Positions 25,072 to 33,369 of a DNA stretch of 64,000 bases are shown piece after piece. The stretch is from Bacillota bacterium (GTDB lineage Bacteria > Bacillota > Clostridia > Lachnospirales > Lachnospiraceae): positions 62,001-126,000 of the forward strand of contig JAEXNR010000048.1 of assembly GCA_023439505.1 (NCBI GenBank), written 5' to 3'. Numbering within the stretch: the first letter of the stretch is position 1; the number at the start of each line of letters is the position of its first letter. The translations under genes and the position numbers were made by a program. The notes beneath the pieces were generated by a model that was not told the DNA's origin, did no database searches, and was given only the letters and a program-made list of their open reading frames with translations.

Positions 25072-25989
25072 GTGACAGCAAATATTAAGCATATTTTTGA
25101 TATAAATACCAGGCTCATAGGGGAAATTGATAAATCAATCTACTATTTCAGAAGACAGGAGTACGATAGGGCGTTGGATATTGTAGCCGATTCCATTCAG
25201 CCGATGAAGGATGCGGCAGACGCTATTGTCAATGACAGAGACTACTTCAATCTGGTATCCACGGAATCAGTACTGGAGATGTTCACAGGTATTTTAGAAG
25301 CAAAGAAAAACGGGGACTATATCCTGCTGGCCGACTTGTTGGAGCTGCAGCTGATGACGTTCTTATTCAGAGTGCAGGAGCTTATTATAGGAAAAGAAGA
25401 GATGTCCTTTGATGAAGATAAGTACCGGGATAATGTCAGAATGTTGTTGGCACATGGGTCCGGCTTCCCGGAAGGGATGATGGAATCAATTCATCAGGGG
25501 GAACTTTTGGAGAGAGGATACCGGGTGGAATTTACATCGACAGGACTTATGACCCTGGCGGTCGAACAGGATGCAGGCAAAACCTACTATCATACGAACT
25601 GTCGTATTCAGCTGGAGGCGTTTCTTCTGGCAAATACGATTTACCGGAAAGGAACCGGGCATTATATTATCTATGGCCTTGGTATGGGGTATCATATCCG
25701 GGAATTAAAGGAACTGGCTCCGGAGGCGAAAATCGAAGTCTATGAGGCGGATCATAATATCATTCAGCTGGCCTGTGTTTTCGCGCGGATGGGAGAATTA
25801 TTGGAAGGGGATAACATTACCATTATTTATGACCCGGGGATGGAACGGATTGGGGAAAGAATGGATCGGATGACCGGTGAAGAAGTATTGGGTATTCATT
25901 ATCCTTCAATTAAGAATGTAAAACATAAGATAGCAAAGAAAATCAGGGAGGACTTCTATCCGTGGTCTAAAACACTGGAAACCTGTTGA
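25072..25989 (+). CDS. Protein of unknown function with MAF/SAM-like C-terminal half
   Basis: 305 residues. The N-terminal half (to about 125) is helical (IKHIFDINTRLIGEIDKSIY; FNLVSTESVLEMFTGILEAK). The second half contains a Rossmann-like glycine loop, YGLGMGYHIRELKELAPEA, followed by EVYEADHNIIQLA with an acidic residue after the second strand. This resembles SAM-binding or motility-accessory-factor (DUF115) proteins that modify flagellin. The match is distant and no catalytic residue can be assigned. The start is GTG 25072 behind GAGGTGATG. Its place downstream of the flagellar locus and beside a sugar epimerase supports a flagellin-modification role as inference only. Confidence 0.5.
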   Translation: MTANIKHIFDINTRLIGEIDKSIYYFRRQEYDRALDIVADSIQPMKDAADAIVNDRDYFNLVSTESVLEMFTGILEAKKNGDYILLADLLELQLMTFLFRVQELIIGKEEMSFDEDKYRDNVRMLLAHGSGFPEGMMESIHQGELLERGYRVEFTSTGLMTLAVEQDAGKTYYHTNCRIQLEAFLLANTIYRKGTGHYIIYGLGMGYHIRELKELAPEAKIEVYEADHNIIQLACVFARMGELLEGDNITIIYDPGMERIGERMDRMTGEEVLGIHYPSIKNVKHKIAKKIREDFYPWSKTLETC

Positions 25990-26079
25990 TAATTTAATAT
26001 CATATGGATCGGATGAAAAATAAAAGGATGAAGAAAAAACAAAGGATATAAACAATATTATGATAGAGGAGATGTGAAT

Positions 26080-26562
26080 ATGCTGTATATTTTTATCGTT
26101 TTAGCGATTGTAATAACAGAAACCCTGATCAAGAATCATATGGATAAAAATAAGGATTTTAAGGACAGACAGGAGATTTTCGGAGGCAGAATTGTGATCA
26201 GAAAACTTTACAATCGTGGGATGTTTCTGAATTTTCTGGAAGATAAAAAGGAGATAGTAAAAACCGTATCAGGTGTACTTCTCGGTCTGTTACTACTCCT
26301 CTTTGCCATTATGCTGCCCAAAAAGGGCAACCGTTTATTTAAGCTGGGTTTAGCTTTTCTTTTGGGTGGTGCTGCCAGCAATGTGCTGGACCGGATGAAA
26401 CGGGGCTATGTGGTAGATTACTTTAGCTTTAATTGCAAAAAGCTGAAGAATGTTGTGTTTAATTTGTCGGATCTCTTTATCTTCCTGGGTGCAGGATTGA
26501 TCACCTTATCTTCACTTCTGGTTACAAAATTCGATGGCTGCTCCGACAAAACCGCGGAATAA
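26080..26562 (+). CDS. LspA-like (signal peptidase II family) membrane protein
   Basis: 160 residues with four predicted membrane helices, matching lipoprotein signal peptidase in layout: KLYNRGMFLNF in place of the usual NxGAAF, SNVLDRMKRGYVVDYF with the first catalytic aspartate, and FNLSD with the second. Both catalytic aspartates (N-x-x-D-R and F-N-x-x-D) are kept, but the NxG motif is degenerate. It may be a divergent paralogue with a restricted substrate. ATG 26080 follows AGAGGAGA by 7 bases. The last 51 bases overlap the 3' end of pyrG on the opposite strand. Confidence 0.72.
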   Translation: MLYIFIVLAIVITETLIKNHMDKNKDFKDRQEIFGGRIVIRKLYNRGMFLNFLEDKKEIVKTVSGVLLGLLLLLFAIMLPKKGNRLFKLGLAFLLGGAASNVLDRMKRGYVVDYFSFNCKKLKNVVFNLSDLFIFLGAGLITLSSLLVTKFDGCSDKTAE

Positions 26563-28122
26563 CGGATGTGGTTTATTCGGACGGGATTTAAATTCCGGAT
26601 GTGCCTGTGTTGCAAGGAACCAGGGGTGATTCTTTAATTCAATCATCTCCACAATACGGCCGTCCGGAGAAAGACCGGAAAGCATTAAGCCATGTTCTCT
26701 AAAATTATTTCTGTATTCATTATTCACTTCATAACGATGACGGTGACGCTCATGGATGGTCTTTTCCCCATATAAGGAATAAGCAGTACTGCTTTCTTCT
26801 AAGACACAGGGATAAGAGCCAAGCCTTAAGGTTCCGCCGATATCCTCAATACCGTCTTGTTCGGGCATCAAATGAACAATCGGATGGGAGGTAGCAGGAT
26901 TTAATTCCATGCTGTGAGCATCTGCAAAACCGATGACATTTCGTGCAAATTCAACCAAAGCCAACTGCATTCCCAGACATAAACCAAGGAATGGGACTTT
27001 ATTTTCACGGGCATATTGAATTGCATTGATTTTACCTTCAATACCACGATCACCAAAACCGCCGGGTACGACAATACCACAGACATCTCCAAGAAGCTCG
27101 GCAGCATTTTCTTTGGTCACCGTTTCAGAAGGAATCCATTTGATATTGATGGAGGAATGCTGAGCAACTGCACCGTGTTTTAAAGATTCTACTACACTGA
27201 TATATGCATCGTGAAGCTGTGTATATTTACCAACGAGTGCAACGGTTACGTCACCCCTGGGATTTTTCAGAGATTGTACCATCTCTTCCCAATCGGAAAG
27301 ATCAGGTGTGGGACAGGGAAGCGCAAGACAGGAGAGGGCAACATCTGCCAGATGTTCCTGTTCCAATGCAAGCGGCGCTTCATATAAATATTCAACATCC
27401 AGATTCTGAAGAACATGAGTGCTTGGTACATTACAAAACAGTGCAATTTTGTCCTTGATTCCGGGTTCTAATTCCTGTTCCGTACGGCATACAATAATAT
27501 CCGGGCGAATTCCCATTCCCTGGAGTTCTTTTACACTGGCCTGGGTAGGCTTTGTCTTCATCTCACCGGAGGCTTTGAGAAACGGAATCAGCGTTACATG
27601 AATTAAGATAACGTTATGGTCCCCTACATCCTGACGAAATTGTCTTATGGCTTCCAGGAAAGGCTGGCTCTCAATATCACCGACGGTACCGCCGACTTCA
27701 ATAATTGCAATATGGGTGTCTTCACTCTGATCATTGGTATAAAAACGGCTTTTGATCTCATTGGTTATATGTGGAATGACCTGCACGGTGCCTCCGCCAA
27801 AATCTCCGCGTCTTTCCTTTGACAAAACGGACCAATAAATTTTGCCCGTTGTTACATTCGATTTTTTATCCAGACTCTCATCAATGAATCTTTCGTAGTG
27901 TCCCAGATCAAGATCTGTCTCTGCACCATCATCTGTTACGAATACTTCACCGTGCTGGATGGGATTCATGGTTCCGGGATCGATATTAATATAAGGATCG
28001 AACTTTTGCATTGTAACATGATAACCACGTGCCTTTAACAATCGACCTAAGGACGCAGCAGTGATCCCTTTTCCCAAGCCTGAAACAACTCCACCGGTAA
28101 CAAAAACATATTTTACAGCCAT
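26512..28122 (-). CDS. pyrG: CTP synthase
   Basis: Converts UTP to CTP with glutamine and ATP. The 536 residues comprise an N-terminal synthetase domain (KYVFVTGGVVSGLGKGITAA, P-loop-like; QKFDPYINIDPGTMNPI; DDGAETDLDLGHYERF) and a C-terminal class I glutamine amidotransferase with the nucleophile cysteine in FLGLCLGMQLA and the HPEF triad element. Length is normal. The start codon is preceded on the minus strand by GAGGAGGAG. It is transcribed against its neighbours. A candidate leader RNA with its own promoter and terminator lies 177 bases upstream in the same direction, suggesting regulated expression. Confidence 0.97.
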   Translation of the reverse strand: MAVKYVFVTGGVVSGLGKGITAASLGRLLKARGYHVTMQKFDPYINIDPGTMNPIQHGEVFVTDDGAETDLDLGHYERFIDESLDKKSNVTTGKIYWSVLSKERRGDFGGGTVQVIPHITNEIKSRFYTNDQSEDTHIAIIEVGGTVGDIESQPFLEAIRQFRQDVGDHNVILIHVTLIPFLKASGEMKTKPTQASVKELQGMGIRPDIIVCRTEQELEPGIKDKIALFCNVPSTHVLQNLDVEYLYEAPLALEQEHLADVALSCLALPCPTPDLSDWEEMVQSLKNPRGDVTVALVGKYTQLHDAYISVVESLKHGAVAQHSSINIKWIPSETVTKENAAELLGDVCGIVVPGGFGDRGIEGKINAIQYARENKVPFLGLCLGMQLALVEFARNVIGFADAHSMELNPATSHPIVHLMPEQDGIEDIGGTLRLGSYPCVLEESSTAYSLYGEKTIHERHRHRYEVNNEYRNNFREHGLMLSGLSPDGRIVEMIELKNHPWFLATQAHPEFKSRPNKPHPLFRGFVGAAIEFCNQK

Positions 28123-28298
28123 AATATCTCCTCCTCTATTATCTAAGTCGTACGTTCAATTCATTCGTGAGATGTCAAATCTGTAAGGGAAGTAAAATCG
28201 AACATTCTGTGAAATCATTCTCAGGTACGTCTTTCATATGAATCAGCTGAATCTGTGTGATTGATTTATATTATTTTCTACAATTTGTCCATAACAAT

Positions 28299-28434
28299 AA
28301 AAAAAAGCCAGCATCCGTAGCAAAACACGCGATAGATCTAAGGCATTCAGTAATATGAAGTATGATAGGCAGCCAACCCCCCCTGAAGCGGTATCCGTCC
28401 CTGGCTTCCTTGCTGGTTATGAATGAACAATTTG
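28299..28434 (-). ncRNA. Candidate structured small RNA or attenuator upstream of pyrG
   Basis: On the minus strand a strong promoter (28441-28469) would start a transcript near 28434. It ends at GCTGGC followed by eight U residues (28306-28299). AAGCCAG (plus-strand 28401-28407) pairs with CTGGCTT at the 3' end (28305-28311), forming a long closing stem or terminator. A competing pairing of AGCCA with TGGCT (plus-strand 28371-28376) is possible. The RNA contains a run of seven G. It does not match a riboswitch or SRP RNA that I recognise; 6S-like RNA or a pyrG attenuator are possibilities. Confidence 0.5.
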
Positions 28435-28440
28435 TGTTAT

Positions 28441-28469
28441 AGTATACTACAGAAAGGGAGAGAAGTCAA
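28441..28469 (-). promoter_or_regulatory. SigA promoter for the RNA upstream of pyrG
   Basis: On the minus strand TTGACT (28469-28464), a 17-base spacer and TATACT (28446-28441), a near-consensus promoter. No gene starts close by other than the candidate RNA. The AGTATACT core is palindromic, so a weak plus-strand -10 also exists. Confidence 0.7.
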
Positions 28470-28785
28470 TTCAAACGAAAAAATTGCATTTTTTAAACCC
28501 TTGAAGAAAGTAAATTTATATTTAAATAATTTTCTTAGAATTTACGCTATATTATTTGTTTTTTTGATAATTTTAATGCAAATGAAAGAAATTTATCCAG
28601 GCACTCTGGGCACAATTGCAATGAATTGTGTTAATACTGCACTAATTTTGGTAATAATCTAATAGAATGCTATTATTTTGTGAAAGAGGAAGAACAAGGA
28701 AATATTTATGAAGGTAAGGATGGGACGATGATCTTCCTCTTAATAGAATACATAGTTTTTACACAGAATTTTAAGAACAATTTTA

Positions 28786-28814
28786 TTGATTTATGTTACG
28801 ACTATTTGTATAAT
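28786..28814 (+). promoter_or_regulatory. SigA promoter of ftsH
   Basis: TTGATT (28786-28791), 17-base spacer, TATAAT (28809-28814), about 90 bases before the start codon. The stretch 28470-28785 shows only an AT-rich open frame that I do not accept as a gene. Confidence 0.72.
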
Positions 28815-28904
28815 GAAAGATACAATTGGTGTCGGTATAAAAAGGTATGATAAATCGTAACAGCTTAATATACACCACCTTTTCTAATTGGATAGGAGGA
28901 TTTA

Positions 28905-30926
28905 ATGGATAATAACAACAACAAGCAGCAGGGTAATAAGAATGGCATGCCCAACAGGATCGTTATCATAGTGACGCTTTTGTCGGCATTGGTGATATGG
29001 TATGTGTACTCATTTGTAACAAGAGAGATACAGGATAATACCAATATAGAGATTACCTATGATAAATTTCTGGACATGGTTGATAATGATGAGATTGCAT
29101 CGGTATTGGTCAAGACAGATAAAATCAATATTGTGCCCAAGATACAGCCGAATAAGAACTATGATATTACTTATTTTACCGGGTACGGTTCGGCAATGTA
29201 TGATACCAAATTGATTGAACGCTTAGATAATGCCCATATTCCTTTTAAGCAGGCAGTGATAGACAACAGAACTTCCATATTGGATACCATACTTCAGTTG
29301 GTGCTTCCGTTTGTGGCGATCTATGTTGTCATGTGGTTTTTGTTTAAGGCAATATCCAAGAACAGCGGCGGTGTTATGGGTGTGGGCAAGAGCAATGCCA
29401 AAGTGTATGTCGAGAAGCAGACAGGAGTTACTTTTAAGGATGTAGCAGGACAGGAGGAAGCGAAGGAGTCTTTAACCGAGATCGTGGATTTCCTTCATAA
29501 TCCCACCAAGTATACCAGAATTGGTGCCAAGCTGCCCAAGGGTGCACTTCTTGTAGGCCCCCCGGGAACAGGTAAGACACTACTTGCAAAAGCGGTAGCC
29601 GGTGAGGCTAAGGTTCCTTTCTTCTCCTTATCAGGTTCGGATTTTGTTGAGATGTTTGTCGGCGTTGGTGCTTCCAGAGTCAGGGACTTATTTAAGCAGG
29701 CGCAGCAAAGCGCGCCCTGTATCATATTTATCGATGAAATTGATGCCATCGGTAAGAGCCGTGATAATCATTACGGCGGCGGTAACGATGAGAGAGAGCA
29801 GACGTTAAATCAGCTTCTTTCCAATATGGACGGATTTGATTCCTCCAAGGGTCTGGTTGTACTGGGTGCAACAAACCGTCCGGAGGTTCTTGATAAAGCA
29901 CTGCTTCGTCCGGGACGTTTTGATCGTCGCATTATTGTTGATAAGCCGGATTTAAAGGGTAGAATTGATATCCTCAGGGTTCATTCCAAGAATGTTTTAA
30001 TGCATGATTCGGTGGATCTGGAAGCGATAGCAAGAGCTACCTCGGGAGCGGTTGGTTCCGATCTTGCAAATATGATCAATGAAGCAGCAATTCTTGCGGT
30101 TAAGCAGGGAAGAACGGTAGTGATCCAGGACGATTTATTTGAGTCTGTGGAAGTGGTGATCGCAGGAAAAGAGAAGAAGGACCGCATTCTTAGTAAGGAA
30201 GAGAAGAAGATCGTTGCTTACCATGAGGTGGGTCATGCACTGGTTACTGCACTTGAGAAGCATGCGGAGCCGGTTCAGAAGATTACCATTGTTCCGAGAA
30301 CCATGGGATCCTTAGGATATGTAATGCAGGTTCCGGAGGAAGAGAAATATCTGATGAGCCAGCAGGAGATTTTAACAAGAATTATTACCCTATATGGCGG
30401 TCGGGCGGCAGAAAAAATTGTATTCGATTCCATTACAACCGGTGCCTCCAATGATATTGAAAAGGCCACCTCTCTTGCAAGGGCAATGGTTACCCAATAT
30501 GGTATGTCGGATAAATTCGGTTTAATGGGACTTGAATCGGTTGAAAACAAATACCTGGATGGAAGATCCGTATTAAACTGCGGTGATGAAACTGCCGGAG
30601 AAATCGATAAAGAAGTTATGAGAATATTGAAGGATTGCTATGCGAAGGCAGAGAGTCTGCTGGCGGAAAACAGAGATGTGCTGGATAAGATAGCAGATCA
30701 CCTCATCACCAAAGAGACAATTACCGGAGAAGAGTTTATGAAAATTTACCACGAGGTAAAGAAAATCCCGGAGGAAGAGCCAAAGACTGAGGAATCAAAG
30801 ACTGTGGAATCAAAGACGGAGGAACCAAAGACAGAGGGACAGGAGTCTGAGAAACCAAAGTCAGAAGAACAGGATGTTTTCTTTAGAATAGAAGATCATC
30901 TGACAAACGGGTCTGAAACGAAATAA
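28905..30926 (+). CDS. ftsH: ATP-dependent zinc metalloprotease FtsH
   Basis: Membrane-bound AAA+ protease degrading misfolded membrane and regulatory proteins. The 673 residues include a first membrane helix (about 19-37), an extracytoplasmic segment, a second helix (about 127-147), Walker A GPPGTGKT (218-225), Walker B IIFIDEIDAIG, the second-region-of-homology arginines in LLRPGRFDRR, and the zinc site HEVGH (440-444). The C-terminal tail is unusual: about 45 residues of repeated acidic ESKT/EEPKT units before the last hydrophilic end. AGGAGG precedes ATG 28905, and a good SigA promoter and a terminator flank the gene, so it is monocistronic. Confidence 0.97.
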   Translation: MDNNNNKQQGNKNGMPNRIVIIVTLLSALVIWYVYSFVTREIQDNTNIEITYDKFLDMVDNDEIASVLVKTDKINIVPKIQPNKNYDITYFTGYGSAMYDTKLIERLDNAHIPFKQAVIDNRTSILDTILQLVLPFVAIYVVMWFLFKAISKNSGGVMGVGKSNAKVYVEKQTGVTFKDVAGQEEAKESLTEIVDFLHNPTKYTRIGAKLPKGALLVGPPGTGKTLLAKAVAGEAKVPFFSLSGSDFVEMFVGVGASRVRDLFKQAQQSAPCIIFIDEIDAIGKSRDNHYGGGNDEREQTLNQLLSNMDGFDSSKGLVVLGATNRPEVLDKALLRPGRFDRRIIVDKPDLKGRIDILRVHSKNVLMHDSVDLEAIARATSGAVGSDLANMINEAAILAVKQGRTVVIQDDLFESVEVVIAGKEKKDRILSKEEKKIVAYHEVGHALVTALEKHAEPVQKITIVPRTMGSLGYVMQVPEEEKYLMSQQEILTRIITLYGGRAAEKIVFDSITTGASNDIEKATSLARAMVTQYGMSDKFGLMGLESVENKYLDGRSVLNCGDETAGEIDKEVMRILKDCYAKAESLLAENRDVLDKIADHLITKETITGEEFMKIYHEVKKIPEEEPKTEESKTVESKTEEPKTEGQESEKPKSEEQDVFFRIEDHLTNGSETK

Positions 30927-30936
30927 ACAGATATTG

Positions 30937-30974
30937 GATGCGCTAATCGCCGATATGGCATTAGCGCATCTTTT
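30937..30974 (+). terminator. Intrinsic terminator of ftsH
   Basis: Perfect 11-bp stem GATGCGCTAAT (30937-30947) / ATTAGCGCATC (30960-30970) followed by TTTT. The remaining gap to uvrC contains a promoter at 31104-31132 and nothing else clear. Confidence 0.82.
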
Positions 30975-31103
30975 CAGTTTGAATCCTATGGATTCACGCC
31001 CCATTCAAAGGTGTGGCAGCTGGCCATTGAGGCTCATTTTATGTGGGGAAGGAGTAGTAACGGCTGAAGGATTGCAGCAGTAAAAAAACATTTATTCTTG
31101 CTC

Positions 31104-31132
31104 TTGGTTTGTGATGGGTTACATGGTATACT
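31104..31132 (+). promoter_or_regulatory. SigA promoter of uvrC
   Basis: TTGGTT (31104-31109), 17-base spacer, TATACT (31127-31132). It implies a leader of about 150 bases before uvrC. Confidence 0.6.
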
Positions 31133-31287
31133 AGTACAAGATTTTAATTTAAAATGTTTTACCTATCAGTATATTACACGTACAGTTTAGTGAACAGCTG
31201 CTTTTCATAAAATCTAAATCGTATGGTTCACACATTGCATTTATTCGTGCGAGACAATGGTAAGATTAGAGTTTGGATAGGAGTAAT

Positions 31288-33180
31288 ATGTTTGACATAG
31301 AAGAAGAATTAAAAAAGCTTCCGGCAAAACCGGGAGTATATATTATGAGAGATCAAAAGGATACCATTATCTATGTGGGAAAAGCAATTGTTCTGAAAAA
31401 CCGGGTGAGACAGTATTTTCAGAGCAGCAGAAACCTGACGCCCAAGATCCGGCAGATGGTGGAGCGAATTGACCACTTTGAATATATTATGACAGATTCC
31501 GAGGTAGAAGCACTGGTTCTGGAATGTAATCTGATTAAGGAACACCGGCCCAAGTATAATACCATGCTTAAGGATGATAAAACCTACCCCTATATCAGGG
31601 TGACGGTGAACGAAGCTTTTCCGAGAGTCTTCCTCTCCAGACAGATGAAGAAGGACAAAGCCAAATATTTTGGACCCTATCCCAGCGGACTGGCTGTGAA
31701 TGACACCATTGATCTGCTGCGACGAATCTATAAAATCAGAACCTGTAACCGGGTTTTGCCAAAGGATGTGGGAAAGGAACGGCCCTGCCTTTATTATCAT
31801 ATGGGTCAGTGTAATGCACCTTGTCAGGGATTTATATCAGAGCAGGAGTATAAGGAAAGCATTGATCAGGTGATAGAATTTCTGAACGGGAATTTGGGAA
31901 CCGTGGTAAAGATGCTGGAAAATAGAATGAATGAAGCTTCTCAGTCTCTGGAGTTTGAGAAAGCAGGAGAATATCGGGATCTACTTGGTAATGTGAAGCA
32001 GATTGCGAATAAACAGAAGATTACGAATACGGACCAGGCAGATCGTGATATCCTGGCCTTTGCACGGAATAAGGAGGAAGCGGTGGTGCAGACCTTCTTT
32101 ATCCGGGGCGGCAAGCTCATTGGCAGGGACCATTTTCATGTCTCGGGAGTGGAAGATGAGACGGATGCCCAGGTAATGACCAGCTTTATGAAACAGTTTT
32201 ATTCCGGGACTCCCTATATCCCCAAGGAGATCATTCTCGGCGCACAACCGGAGGAAGAAGAATTATTGACTGAGTGGCTTACTTCTCTGAAGGGGCAAAG
32301 GGTATATCTGAAGGTACCGAAAAAAGGGGATAAAGAAAAACTGGTGGAACTGGCAAGAAAGAATGCAGATATCATATTGAATCAGGATATGGAGAAGCTA
32401 AAGAGAGAAGAAGCCAGAACCACCGGTGCCTTAAAGGAGCTGGCACAATATCTGGGGCTCCCGATAATAGAGCGGATTGAATCCTTTGATATCTCCAACA
32501 CCTCAGGTTTTGAATCTGTAGGTTCCATGGTAGTTTATGAAAAGGGTAAGCCAAAGTCTGCGGATTATCGCAAGTTTAAGATTAAGACCGTTCAGGGACC
32601 GGATGATTACGCTTCTATGTATGAGGTCCTTACCAGAAGATTTACCCATGGACAGAGGGAGAGAGAAGAGCTTATGGAGAAAAAGCTTGACAATTCCCTT
32701 GGCAGTTTTACCAAGTACCCGGACCTGATTTTGATGGACGGCGGAAAAGGCCAGGTTGGGATTGCCCTTCGGGTCCTGGAGGAATTAAAGATTAACATAG
32801 CCGTATGCGGCATGGTAAAGGATGATAATCATCGGACAAGAGGGTTGTATTACCAGAATGAAGAGTTGCCTATTGATAAGAGCAGTGAATTGTTCCGGCT
32901 GATTACAAGAATACAGGATGAAACGCACCGATTTGCCATTGAGTTTCACCGGTCGTTACATCAGAAGAAACAGATACGCTCCATCCTGGATGACATCAAG
33001 GGGGTAGGACCCTCCAGAAGGCGTGCTCTGATGAAGTATTTCCAGTCATTGGAGGCGGTCGCGGCGGCAGAAATAGAAGTGCTCATGGAGGTTCCCTCCA
33101 TGAACAGAAATTCAGCAAAAGAGGTATACGATTTCTTTCATAAAAGTGCAGAAGATCAGGAGAAGCCCCGGAAGATATAA
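31288..33180 (+). CDS. uvrC: UvrABC excinuclease subunit C
   Basis: Makes both incisions around DNA lesions during nucleotide excision repair. The 630 residues contain an N-terminal GIY-YIG nuclease domain (KPGVYIMRDQ, IIYVGKA with R and Y nearby), a four-cysteine-like region CLYYHMGQCNAPC, a UVR helix pair (FEKAGEYRDLLGNVKQI), the RNase H-like endonuclease domain (IESFDISNTSGFESVGSMVV; LILMDGGKGQV) and a C-terminal helix-hairpin-helix (IKGVGPSRRRALMKYF). ATG 31288 is preceded by ATAGGAG; the upstream TTG reading starts within it. Length is normal. Confidence 0.97.
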   Translation: MFDIEEELKKLPAKPGVYIMRDQKDTIIYVGKAIVLKNRVRQYFQSSRNLTPKIRQMVERIDHFEYIMTDSEVEALVLECNLIKEHRPKYNTMLKDDKTYPYIRVTVNEAFPRVFLSRQMKKDKAKYFGPYPSGLAVNDTIDLLRRIYKIRTCNRVLPKDVGKERPCLYYHMGQCNAPCQGFISEQEYKESIDQVIEFLNGNLGTVVKMLENRMNEASQSLEFEKAGEYRDLLGNVKQIANKQKITNTDQADRDILAFARNKEEAVVQTFFIRGGKLIGRDHFHVSGVEDETDAQVMTSFMKQFYSGTPYIPKEIILGAQPEEEELLTEWLTSLKGQRVYLKVPKKGDKEKLVELARKNADIILNQDMEKLKREEARTTGALKELAQYLGLPIIERIESFDISNTSGFESVGSMVVYEKGKPKSADYRKFKIKTVQGPDDYASMYEVLTRRFTHGQREREELMEKKLDNSLGSFTKYPDLILMDGGKGQVGIALRVLEELKINIAVCGMVKDDNHRTRGLYYQNEELPIDKSSELFRLITRIQDETHRFAIEFHRSLHQKKQIRSILDDIKGVGPSRRRALMKYFQSLEAVAAAEIEVLMEVPSMNRNSAKEVYDFFHKSAEDQEKPRKI

Positions 33181-33271
33181 ATTATGACACCTGGCCATCA
33201 TAACGTGTGAATTGAGATCTGACCGGAAGTGGTGTAGGATGAATTGGGATGTCAAACAATGATATTATGAG

Positions 33272-33301
33272 TTTACATGAAAGATCAATTTATGATAGAA
33301 T
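33272..33301 (+). promoter_or_regulatory. Candidate SigA promoter before hprK
   Basis: TTTACA (33272-33277), 18-base spacer, TAGAAT (33296-33301), about 70 bases before the start of hprK. Confidence 0.45.
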
Positions 33302-33369
33302 GTATCAAACACTGAGTATTTGCAGAAGTTAATCATAATGCTTTACACCAAACAAGATAGAGAGGATGA

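Noticed and set aside
28299..28434. Assignment of the RNA upstream of pyrG to SRP RNA on account of an AAGGAAGC string
   Set aside because: The flanking GGUCCGGAAGGAAGCAGCC core and its asymmetric loop are absent, so the match is only a short string.
28423..28662. 79-codon plus-strand frame encoding a hydrophobic peptide between the pyrG leader and ftsH
   Set aside because: The start overlaps the candidate promoter and RNA on the minus strand, no ribosome binding site fits ATG 28423, and AT-rich DNA commonly gives hydrophobic frames. It could still be a small protein, but support is too weak.
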